In this document: piece by piece, positions 36,883 to 44,523 of the stretch
Numbering within the stretch: position 1 is the stretch's first letter
Layout: each line of letters starts with the position of its first letter
Assembly: GCF_049472135.1 (NCBI RefSeq)
Contig: NZ_JBMOVV010000012.1
Span: 1-64,000 of the forward strand
Reading direction: 5' to 3'
Source: Arcobacter_B sp049472135
GTDB lineage: Bacteria; Campylobacterota; Campylobacteria; Campylobacterales; Arcobacteraceae
DNA length: 64,000 bases
Made by a program: the position numbers and the translations under genes
The notes under the pieces: model-generated
Databases searched by the model: none
What the model was told of the DNA's origin: nothing
The model's input: only the letters and a program-made list of their open reading frames with translations

Positions 36883-39032
36883 TTAAAGAAAAAAGTCTAA
36901 AAAAAGAGATTTCACAATTATACATAGTTATTTGTGTTTCAATTATTATTGTTATGGGTGTATTTTCTGCATTTAATCTTTATAAAAATAGATTAAATAG
37001 TATAGATCACAGTCAAGAACAAGTTTTAACACAAGTAGAGTATGAGATAAACAATTTTATAAATAATACTATTAAAGTAGAGAACTATTTGAAAAAGAAC
37101 TATTTTACTAATAGTAGTATTATCAATAATATTGTGGAAATTGATAGAAATATTTCAAGTGTTTTAGTATTAAGTAAAGATGGAATCATAGAAAATTTTG
37201 CAGCCATACAAAACTTGAATATATATAAAGGCTTTGACTATTCTAATAAAAGATATTTTAAAGAAATACGAAATGAAAATGATACTTTTTGGTCAAGTGT
37301 TTTTTTATCAAGTGTTGATGAAGAACCTTCAATCTCTTACAGTTTTATGCATAAAGAAAAAGTTTTTGTTTTTTTAATCAAGTTTACTGATGTTTCAAAT
37401 TTTATTAAAAGGTTTAAAAATATTGATAAATCTCATATGATTAGAGTTTTTGATAATGATGGAACAATTATTATTAACCCTGATGCAAATGATATGGTAT
37501 TACAAAGATTTAATGCTAGCTATTCAGGTGTTTATGAAAGTTTAATCAATAAAGTTGAACCCTATGAACAAGTTACTTTTAATCCAATAAAAGGCAATAA
37601 AACTCAATATGGAACATATGTAAATATTAAAAAGACAAATTGGAAAGTTGTTGTAAGAGAAGATTACACAAAAGTGATTGATCTTTTAATGAGTACTTTG
37701 TATCTCTCTTTTTTATCTATAATAGTCTTTTCATTTCTTTCAATTTACATATCACTAAAATTCTCAAAAAAGATTTTTAGTGTATTTGATAAACTACAAG
37801 ATACAACTAGACAAATAGCAAATGGTAACTACAGTATAAATCTTGAAAAAAGTAACTATTTGGAGTTTAATAAACTTATAAGCAGTTTTAATAAAATGAA
37901 AAAAGAAGTTGATAAAAGAGAAGAGTATTTAGAAGAGTCTTTAGATAGTTTTAAATCTCTTTTTAATTCAACTTTAGAATCTATTGTTTTAACTAAAGAT
38001 GCAAAGATTATTGATGTTAATGATGTTACTATTGAATTACTAGGAGCAAAAGATAAAAATGATTTTGTAGGTAAAAGTATGATGGATTTTATTTCTCCTG
38101 AATATAGGAATTTAGTAAAGAAAAATCTTCAAAAAGATACAGAACCTTATGAGGTTGAACTTATTAAATTAAATAAAGAAAAGATAAATGTATTTGTTCA
38201 AGGTAAACTTTTAAACTTTTTAGGTGAAACAGTAAGATTAACAGCTGTTATTGATATTACTGATGTAAAACAAAAAGATAGATTGCTATTCCAACAATCT
38301 AAAATGGCATCAATGGGTGAAATGATAGGAAATATTGCTCATCAATGGAGACAACCTTTAAGTGTAATTACAACTTGTGCAAGTGGAATTAGACTTGAAA
38401 AAGAGTTAGACTCTTTAACTGATGAAAGGTTAAATGTTAGTATTGAAAACATAATAGAAAACTGTAAATATTTATCTAAAACAATTGATGATTTTAGAAA
38501 CTTCTTTAAAAAAGATAGAGTACTTGAAGAGTTTGATTTAAATGAATATATAAATAAAGTTTTAAAATTAGTTGGTTCAAGCTTAAAAAACAATGAAATT
38601 GATGTTGATTTAAATTTTGAAAAAGACTTATATTTAAAAGGTGTTCCAAGTGAATTTATGCAAGTTATAATAAATTTAATTAACAACTCTAAAGATGCAT
38701 TTGTTTTAAATAATATTGAAATTAGAAATTTAAAAATTACTACTAAAATAGAAAATAAAAATATCAAAATAGAGATTATTGATAATGCAGGAGGAATTAG
38801 CGAATCAATAATTGACAAAATCTTTGAGCCTTATTTTACTACTAAACATAAATCAAAAGGTACAGGTATTGGTCTATATATGTCTCATCAAATTATTACA
38901 GAGCATTTTAAAGGTTCGATAAATGTTAAGAATAATGAAACTTTAATCAATGAAAAAGTATATCCTGGTACTAACTTTACTATATTAATTCCAACAGAAA
39001 TAGAGAATCAAATTTTAGACTATACAATTTAA
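36879..39032 (+). CDS. Sensor histidine kinase coupled to the upstream binding protein
   Basis: A 717-residue kinase of the same build as that at 32538: TM (about 14-34), Cache-like periplasmic domain (35-275), TM (about 278-298), HAMP (to ~350), PAS (about 360-465), then the kinase core with IAHQWRQPLS, NLINNSKDAF, DNAGG and GTGIGLYM. Translational overlap with the binding-protein gene implies a joint product. The H-box to C-terminus closely resembles the other four kinases in the window, pointing to family expansion by duplication. Confidence 0.93.
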   Translation: MIKEKSLKKEISQLYIVICVSIIIVMGVFSAFNLYKNRLNSIDHSQEQVLTQVEYEINNFINNTIKVENYLKKNYFTNSSIINNIVEIDRNISSVLVLSKDGIIENFAAIQNLNIYKGFDYSNKRYFKEIRNENDTFWSSVFLSSVDEEPSISYSFMHKEKVFVFLIKFTDVSNFIKRFKNIDKSHMIRVFDNDGTIIINPDANDMVLQRFNASYSGVYESLINKVEPYEQVTFNPIKGNKTQYGTYVNIKKTNWKVVVREDYTKVIDLLMSTLYLSFLSIIVFSFLSIYISLKFSKKIFSVFDKLQDTTRQIANGNYSINLEKSNYLEFNKLISSFNKMKKEVDKREEYLEESLDSFKSLFNSTLESIVLTKDAKIIDVNDVTIELLGAKDKNDFVGKSMMDFISPEYRNLVKKNLQKDTEPYEVELIKLNKEKINVFVQGKLLNFLGETVRLTAVIDITDVKQKDRLLFQQSKMASMGEMIGNIAHQWRQPLSVITTCASGIRLEKELDSLTDERLNVSIENIIENCKYLSKTIDDFRNFFKKDRVLEEFDLNEYINKVLKLVGSSLKNNEIDVDLNFEKDLYLKGVPSEFMQVIINLINNSKDAFVLNNIEIRNLKITTKIENKNIKIEIIDNAGGISESIIDKIFEPYFTTKHKSKGTGIGLYMSHQIITEHFKGSINVKNNETLINEKVYPGTNFTILIPTEIENQILDYTI

Positions 39033-39053
39033 CTTGACAAATATACACTCAAG
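39033..39053. promoter_or_regulatory. HAIR-like HspR operator at the clpB promoter
   Basis: CTTGACA (39033-39039), seven bases, then ACTCAAG (39047-39053). The known HspR consensus HAIR is CTTGAGT-N7-ACTCAAG, so the right arm is perfect and the left matches at five of seven. The left arm contains the -35 hexamer, so a bound repressor would block polymerase. Confidence 0.72.
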
Positions 39054-39062
39054 TGCTATAAT
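39034..39062 (+). promoter_or_regulatory. Consensus sigma-70 promoter of clpB
   Basis: TTGACA (39034-39039), a 17-base spacer and TATAAT (39057-39062): a perfect consensus promoter, rare in this group where -35 boxes are usually unrecognisable. Transcription should start near 39069. A promoter this strong requires repression, which the flanking operators would provide. Confidence 0.85.
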
Positions 39063-39066
39063 TTTG

Positions 39067-39093
39067 TTAGCAGTTAAATTAAAGGAGTGCTAA
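39067..39093. promoter_or_regulatory. CIRCE element (HrcA operator) before clpB
   Basis: TTAGCAGTT (39067-39075), nine bases, then GAGTGCTAA (39085-39093). The CIRCE consensus is TTAGCACTC-N9-GAGTGCTAA: the right arm is perfect, the left matches at seven of nine and the spacing is exact. It lies at the likely transcription start and over the ribosome site. Confidence 0.82.
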
Positions 39094-39095
39094 AT

Positions 39096-41672
39096 ATGAA
39101 TAAATTATTTGAAAAACTAACAAATCAAATGCATGAGGCTATTGACTCTTCAGTAGCATTGGCTTTACATAATAAGAATCAAGAAATTGAAGTAATACAT
39201 TTTGTTTGGGCATTATTAACAAATACAAATTCAGTATTAAATCAATTATTAGATAAAATGAATATAGACAAAGCAGCAATTGAACTTGAAGCAAAATCAT
39301 ATGCTTCAAAACTTCCAGCTGTTTCAAGTGTGACAAAAGAGAATATTAAACTATCAAGAAATTTTATATCAAGTATTGAAAATGCAGAAGGCTTAATGGT
39401 AAAAAACGGTGATAAGTTTATAGCTGTTGATACTTGGCTTATTTCTAATTTTGAATCACAAGTGTTAAAAGATGTATTAGGAAAATATATAAACTTACTA
39501 GATGCAAAAAAGCAATTAGAAGCTATGAGAGCAGGTAGTACAATAGATAGTGCTACAAGTGATGAAAATCTTGAGGCTTTAGAAAAATATGGAATTGACT
39601 TAAATAAAAAAGCTATTGATGGAGAACTTGATCCTGTAATTGGTAGAGATGAGCAAATTAATAGAATGATGCAAATTCTAATTAGAAAAACTAAAAATAA
39701 TCCTATTTTATTAGGAGAGCCAGGAACTGGTAAAACTGCGATAGCAGAAGGTTTAGCTCAAAGAATAGTAAATAAAGATGTTCCAACTTCATTGCAGAAT
39801 AAAAAAGTAGTAACTTTAGATATGAGTGCTTTAATAGCAGGAGCAAAATATAGAGGTGAGTTTGAAGATAGATTAAAAAAAGTAGTTGATGAGGTTAAAA
39901 AAGCAGGAAATATTATTCTGTTTATTGATGAAATTCATACAATTATTGGAGCAGGTGCTAGTGAAGGTAGTATGGATGCTGCAAATATTTTAAAACCTAG
40001 TTTAGCAAGGGGTGAACTTCATACAATAGGTGCAACTACACTTAAAGAGTATAGAAAGTATTTTGAAAAAGATGCAGCTATGCAAAGAAGATTTCAACCT
40101 GTAAATGTAAATGAACCAAGTGTAAATGAAGCTTTACAGATTTTAAGAGGTATAAAAGAGAAATTAGAAACACACCATAATGTAGTAATTAATGATAGTG
40201 CTTTAGTTAGTGCTGCTAAGTTATCTAATCGATATATTACAGATAGATTTTTACCTGATAAAGCTATTGACCTTATTGATGAAGCAGCAGCTGAACTTAA
40301 AATGCAAATTGAAAGTGAGCCAATTGCTCTATCTAAAATAAAAAGAGAGATTCAAACAATAAATGTTGAAAAAGAAGCTCTTAAGATGGAAAAATCAAAG
40401 AAAAATGAGCAAAGATTAGAAGAGATTGAAAAAGAACTTGCAAATCTAAATGAAGAGAAACAGAGTTTAGAAGTAAGATTTGAGAATGAAAAACAGACTT
40501 TTAATGCAACAAGTGAATTAAAAACAAAAATTGATCAGTTAAAAACAAAAGCACAAATTGCAAAAAGAGAATCTAATTTTGAGCAAGCTGCCTCAATTGA
40601 GTATGGTGAAATTCCAACATTAGAAGCAAAAATAAAAGAGAATGAAGAAAAATGGCAAAGAATGCAAGAAGAAGGAACTCTTCTTCGAAATTCTGTTGAT
40701 GAAGAAGCAATTGCTAGTATAGTGTCTAGATGGACAGGAATACCTGTAAATAAAATGCTTGATAGTGAAAAGCAAAAAGTTTTAAAAGTTGAATCGGTTT
40801 TAAAAGAAGATGTAATTGGACAAGATGAGGCATTAAAAGCTATTTCAAGAGCTATAAAAAGAAATAAAGCAGGATTAAGTGAAGAATCAAGACCAATAGG
40901 CTCTTTTATGTTCTTAGGACCAACTGGTGTTGGTAAAACTGAATCGGCAAAAACTTTAGCTAGATTTTTATTTGATGATGAAAAATCACTTATTAGATTT
41001 GATATGAGTGAATATATGGAAAAGCATGCAGTCTCTAGACTTATAGGTGCAGCTCCTGGATATGTTGGGTATGAAGAGGGTGGTCAATTAACTGAAGCTG
41101 TTAGAAGAAAACCTTATAGTGTAATACTTTTTGATGAGATTGAAAAAGCACATCCAGATGTATTTAATATTTTATTACAAGTGTTAGATGATGGTAGATT
41201 AACAGATAATAAAGGTGTTACAGTTGATTTTAAAAATACAATAATAATTCTAACATCAAATATTGGAAGTTCTAAAATAATTGAAATAAGTGATAAAGAT
41301 AATAGAAAAAAAGAAGTTTTAGATGAGTTGAAATCTCACTTTAGACCAGAGTTTTTAAATAGATTAGATGACATTGTTATTTTTGAACAATTAAATTTAG
41401 AAGCAATTACAAATATTGTAGATATTTTATTTGAAGCTATTAGAAAAAAAGTTGAACAAAAAGAGATAGAAATAATTTTAACACAAAAAGCAAAAGAGTT
41501 TATTGCAAAGGTAGGCTTTGACCCTGTATATGGTGCTAGACCTTTAAAAAGAGCAATTTATGAAATTGTTGAGGATAGATTGGCAGATTTAATCTTAGAA
41601 GATAAAATAACAGAAGGTTCTGTAGTTACATTTGATATTCAAGATGATGAAATCAAAGTTGATATTAAATAA
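39096..41672 (+). CDS. clpB: Disaggregating chaperone ClpB
   Basis: A full-length ClpB of 858 residues from the ATG at 39096, with AAGGAG eight bases upstream. An in-frame GTG at 39087 lies inside that ribosome site and is rejected. Order: N-terminal Clp_N domain; AAA1 with GEPGTGKTAIAEGL; the coiled-coil middle domain (about 400-525) that distinguishes ClpB from ClpA/ClpC; AAA2 with GPTGVGKTESAKTL; and a C-terminal D2-small domain. With DnaK it extracts proteins from aggregates. Upstream HAIR and CIRCE motifs predict heat-shock control by HspR and HrcA. Confidence 0.98.
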   Translation: MNKLFEKLTNQMHEAIDSSVALALHNKNQEIEVIHFVWALLTNTNSVLNQLLDKMNIDKAAIELEAKSYASKLPAVSSVTKENIKLSRNFISSIENAEGLMVKNGDKFIAVDTWLISNFESQVLKDVLGKYINLLDAKKQLEAMRAGSTIDSATSDENLEALEKYGIDLNKKAIDGELDPVIGRDEQINRMMQILIRKTKNNPILLGEPGTGKTAIAEGLAQRIVNKDVPTSLQNKKVVTLDMSALIAGAKYRGEFEDRLKKVVDEVKKAGNIILFIDEIHTIIGAGASEGSMDAANILKPSLARGELHTIGATTLKEYRKYFEKDAAMQRRFQPVNVNEPSVNEALQILRGIKEKLETHHNVVINDSALVSAAKLSNRYITDRFLPDKAIDLIDEAAAELKMQIESEPIALSKIKREIQTINVEKEALKMEKSKKNEQRLEEIEKELANLNEEKQSLEVRFENEKQTFNATSELKTKIDQLKTKAQIAKRESNFEQAASIEYGEIPTLEAKIKENEEKWQRMQEEGTLLRNSVDEEAIASIVSRWTGIPVNKMLDSEKQKVLKVESVLKEDVIGQDEALKAISRAIKRNKAGLSEESRPIGSFMFLGPTGVGKTESAKTLARFLFDDEKSLIRFDMSEYMEKHAVSRLIGAAPGYVGYEEGGQLTEAVRRKPYSVILFDEIEKAHPDVFNILLQVLDDGRLTDNKGVTVDFKNTIIILTSNIGSSKIIEISDKDNRKKEVLDELKSHFRPEFLNRLDDIVIFEQLNLEAITNIVDILFEAIRKKVEQKEIEIILTQKAKEFIAKVGFDPVYGARPLKRAIYEIVEDRLADLILEDKITEGSVVTFDIQDDEIKVDIK

Positions 41673-41693
41673 TTAAAATATTATAACAGTATT

Positions 41694-41738
41694 TATAACT
41701 CTTTTTTGCTATAATTTAAAAAAGCAAAAAGAGTTATA
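41694..41738. promoter_or_regulatory. Long imperfect inverted repeat spanning promoter and ribosome site
   Basis: TATAACTCTTTTTTGCT (41694-41710) is the inverse of AGCAAAAAGAGTTATA (41723-41738) apart from one extra T. A TATAAT (41710-41715) lies between the arms, and the right arm contains the AAAAAGAG ribosome site of the kinase gene at 41741. Confidence 0.45.
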
Positions 41739-41740
41739 TT

Positions 41741-43672
41741 ATGTTAAAAGCTGAAAAAGATATTGTAAATTTAATAAAATTTTTACCTGTTGTATTAATA
41801 ATCCTTTTCTCTTTTTTAATTACAATCTTTTTATATAGTGAAAATCAAAATAGATTTGAAACTGAACTTAAAGATCTTGAAGATAAATATATTAAAATAA
41901 ACAAAGATGAAATAGAATTTCAAGTTAAAAAAGTAATTGAAACTATTTTATATGAAAAAGAACTCTCATTTAACAGACTTAAAAAAGACATAAAAGTACA
42001 AGTTGATAATGCTTATAATATAGCCTTATCAATTTATAAAAATAATCAAGATAAATCAGAAGAAGAAATAAAAAAACTTATAAAAGACTCCTTGCGTGAT
42101 GTAAGATTCAACGATAGTAGAGGATATTTATTTATTTATGAAATGAATGGAGTAAATATCTTACATCCACTGAAAAGTGAACTTGAAAATAAAAGTTTAT
42201 GGAACTATCAAGATAAAAAAGGAACTTTTTTACTTCAAGAAATGAATAAAATTTTAAGAACACAAGATTCTACTTATTATAGTTGGTATTGGAATAAACC
42301 TAATGACTTAAATAAAGAGTACAAAAAGTTAGGTTACTTTAAAAAGTTTGAACCTTTTAATTGGTTTATAGGAACAGGTGAATATATAATTGATGCGCAA
42401 GAACAATTAAAAGAAGATGTTGCAGAATCAATAAGAAATTTACGATATAAAAAAAATGGGTACTTTTTTGCTTTAACTTATAGTGGAGATTATATAAGTT
42501 ACTATTTAAAAGATTTTATTGGCAAAAATATAAAAGATTTAAGTATCTCAAAAAATGATGAAGAAACACAAAAGAGAATGATTGAATTAGCAAAAGCTAA
42601 TGGTGGATTTATATCTTATGTGCATAATCAAAAACCTAATGGTTCTTTAGATGTATCAAAGATAAGTTATGTTGCTGGACTTAAAAACTGGGAATGGATT
42701 ATTGGTACAGGTTTTTATATGGATGATTTACATGAGCAAATCAATGAAAAAAAAGAGTTATTAAAAAAGGCTAATAATAAATCACTAATTAAACTATTAG
42801 TAGTAAGCTTTTTTATAACTTTAATTTTACTGGTTATATTTATTTATATTTCATCTATTCTTGAAAATAAGTTTGAATCATATAAAGTTGAGATAAAAAG
42901 AAAAATAGATGAAAATATAAAAAAAGATAATATACTAGCCCATCAATCAAAAATGGCAGCTATGGGTGAAATGCTTGGTAATATTGCTCATCAATGGAGA
43001 CAGCCACTTTCAACTATCTCTACAATGGTAACAGGATTAAAGGTAAAAAAAGAGTTAGGACAAGAGGATTTAGAGTTAGAAAGAACTTCATATGATAAAA
43101 TAAACAATCAAATTCAATATTTGTCTAGAACTATTGATGATTTTAGAGATTTTTTTAAACCACAAAAAGATTATGAAGAGTTTAATATTAAAAGAACTTT
43201 TGAAAAAACATTTGATTTAGTTGATGCACAATTGACAAGTAAATATGTAAATGTTATAAAAGATATTGATGAAGTAAGAATAAATAGTTTAGAAAATGAG
43301 CTAATACAGGTATTTATAAATATTATCAACAATGCTCGTGATGAACTTTTAAAATTAAATACAAAGCGTTATATAAAAATTGATTGTAAAAAGAAAAAAG
43401 ATTTTGTAGAAATTAAATTTTATGATAACGCAGGTGGAATTGAAAGTGAAATCCTAGATAGGATTTTTGAACCATATTTTACAACAAAAGCCGAAGAACA
43501 GGGAACAGGAATAGGACTTTTTATGTGTGAAGAAATTATAGTAAAACATTTAAATGGTAAAATAACAGTTGAAAATGACGAGTTTTATATTGATGATATT
43601 AAGTATAAAGGGGCAAAATTTACTATTATTTTACCCTTAAACAATAATAAAACTAATGAAGATTTAAGTTAG
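41741..43672 (+). CDS. Sensor histidine kinase with double Cache periplasmic sensor
   Basis: A 643-residue kinase: TM near 14-30, a long helix, then two tandem Cache_2-type modules (about 90-340). Each ends in a W-x-x-GTGEY/FY signature (NWFIGTGEYI and EWIIGTGFYMDD). TM near 350-372 leads into a coiled coil and the kinase core with IAHQWRQPLS, NIINNARDEL, DNAGG and GTGIGLFM. Double Cache_2 domains usually bind small organic acids or similar extracellular ligands. No response regulator follows; the next gene is rpmH. Confidence 0.93.
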   Translation: MLKAEKDIVNLIKFLPVVLIILFSFLITIFLYSENQNRFETELKDLEDKYIKINKDEIEFQVKKVIETILYEKELSFNRLKKDIKVQVDNAYNIALSIYKNNQDKSEEEIKKLIKDSLRDVRFNDSRGYLFIYEMNGVNILHPLKSELENKSLWNYQDKKGTFLLQEMNKILRTQDSTYYSWYWNKPNDLNKEYKKLGYFKKFEPFNWFIGTGEYIIDAQEQLKEDVAESIRNLRYKKNGYFFALTYSGDYISYYLKDFIGKNIKDLSISKNDEETQKRMIELAKANGGFISYVHNQKPNGSLDVSKISYVAGLKNWEWIIGTGFYMDDLHEQINEKKELLKKANNKSLIKLLVVSFFITLILLVIFIYISSILENKFESYKVEIKRKIDENIKKDNILAHQSKMAAMGEMLGNIAHQWRQPLSTISTMVTGLKVKKELGQEDLELERTSYDKINNQIQYLSRTIDDFRDFFKPQKDYEEFNIKRTFEKTFDLVDAQLTSKYVNVIKDIDEVRINSLENELIQVFINIINNARDELLKLNTKRYIKIDCKKKKDFVEIKFYDNAGGIESEILDRIFEPYFTTKAEEQGTGIGLFMCEEIIVKHLNGKITVENDEFYIDDIKYKGAKFTIILPLNNNKTNEDLS

Positions 43673-43679
43673 GTTTAAC

Positions 43680-43685
43680 TATAAT
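43680..43685 (+). promoter_or_regulatory. Probable -10 box of the rpmH operon
   Basis: TATAAT lies 36 bases before the rpmH ATG and eight bases past the stop of the kinase gene. GAGG serves as the ribosome site. Confidence 0.5.
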
Positions 43686-43721
43686 CCGCAACTTAATTAG
43701 TGAATGTAGAGGAAAACTAAC

Positions 43722-43856
43722 ATGAAAAGAACATATCAACCACACAATACTCCTAGAAAGAGAACACATGGTTTTAGAGTTAGAATGTCGACTAAAAACG
43801 GTAGAAGAGTTATCAAAGCTAGAAGAGCTAAAGGTAGAAAAAGATTAGCTGTTTAA
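43722..43856 (+). CDS. rpmH: Ribosomal protein L34
   Basis: A 44-residue basic protein with the invariant L34 sequence start MKRTYQPHNTPRKRTHGF, and GRRVIKARRAKGRKRL at the end. It is a structural protein of the 50S subunit. It heads the conserved block rpmH-rnpA-yidD-yidC-jag-mnmE. Its last 13 bases overlap the probable start of rnpA in another frame. Confidence 0.98.
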   Translation: MKRTYQPHNTPRKRTHGFRVRMSTKNGRRVIKARRAKGRKRLAV

Positions 43857-44179
43857 GCAAACAACATCGACTGAATAGTCAAAGAGATTTTAACAAACTA
43901 TATAAAAGCGGCAAAAAGTGGCATACAAGCTCTTTTGTCGCTTTTTTTAGTTCTGACACAGAATTAAAAGCTGCTTTTGTTACTTCAAAGAAAGTAGGCA
44001 ATGCGGTTTTAAGAAATAAGGCTAGACGAAGATTAAGAGCTTTATTTGCTTCATATGAAAATCAAATTCAAACTGGTAAATATATTTTTGTAGCTAAAAA
44101 TAGCATAAGTGAAAATGATTATCTAAAGTTGAAAAAAGATTTTGATTTTGCTTTTAAAAGATTAAACCTTTTTAAATGA
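43844..44179 (+). CDS. rnpA: Ribonuclease P protein component, probable ATT start
   Basis: The frame is open from just after a TAG at 43835 to the TGA at 44177-44179 and reads HRLNSQRDFNKLYKSGKK, then SFVAFF, KKVGNAVLRNKARRRLRALF: the RnpA signature (RNxxKRxxR-type helix). The protein assists RNase P RNA in 5' tRNA processing. No ATG, GTG or TTG exists upstream of the conserved core. The best start is ATT at 43844, with AAAGG about nine bases upstream, overlapping rpmH by 13 bases; CTG at 43871 is the alternative. The resulting 111 residues fit the family length. Confidence 0.85.
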   Translation: MSCLSKQHRLNSQRDFNKLYKSGKKWHTSSFVAFFSSDTELKAAFVTSKKVGNAVLRNKARRRLRALFASYENQIQTGKYIFVAKNSISENDYLKLKKDFDFAFKRLNLFK

Positions 44180-44523
44180 AAATAATTTTTAAATTTTTTA
44201 TTAGAATCTATCAAAGATATTTAAGTGTAATTTCTTTTGGTTCATGTAGATATTACCCAACATGTTCACAATATGCACTATGGCAACTTGATAACAATAC
44301 ATTTTTTAAGGCTATTTATTTTACAATTACACGCGTATTAAAATGTAATCAGCTTTTTGATGGAGGATTTGATTATCCCATTATTTCAAAAAATAGAATT
44401 CAAAAAGTGGATTATGAAAAAATTAAAGTCATTTATTGGTTGATTCCTACAAATGACAATAAATTTATTGTAGTTAAAAATCGGGAGTGGAAAAGTACGA
44501 ATGAACAACATGAATCAAAATAA
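44176..44523 (+). CDS. yidD: Membrane protein insertion efficiency factor YidD
   Basis: A 115-residue YidD with the conserved core RYYPTCSQYALWQL (CRYxPTCSxYA motif) near residue 25 and ITRVLKCNQLFDGGFDYP. It is a peripheral membrane protein that helps YidC-dependent insertion. The start overlaps the rnpA stop in an ATGA, and the end overlaps the yidC start by 23 bases, so the three are translationally coupled. The C-terminal ~35 residues extend beyond the minimal family core. Confidence 0.95.
   Translation: MKIIFKFFIRIYQRYLSVISFGSCRYYPTCSQYALWQLDNNTFFKAIYFTITRVLKCNQLFDGGFDYPIISKNRIQKVDYEKIKVIYWLIPTNDNKFIVVKNREWKSTNEQHESK

Noticed and set aside
38342..38818. 158-residue minus-strand open frame
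   Set aside because: It lies wholly inside the kinase gene at 36879, antisense to its conserved core, with low-complexity Ser/Ile/Leu content. It is a shadow frame.
39087..39095. GTG start for clpB nine bases upstream of the chosen ATG
   Set aside because: The GTG is part of the AAGGAG ribosome site and of the CIRCE right arm.
41694..41738. Inverted repeat taken as the clpB terminator
   Set aside because: No T tract follows, and the repeat contains the -10 box and ribosome site of the next gene.
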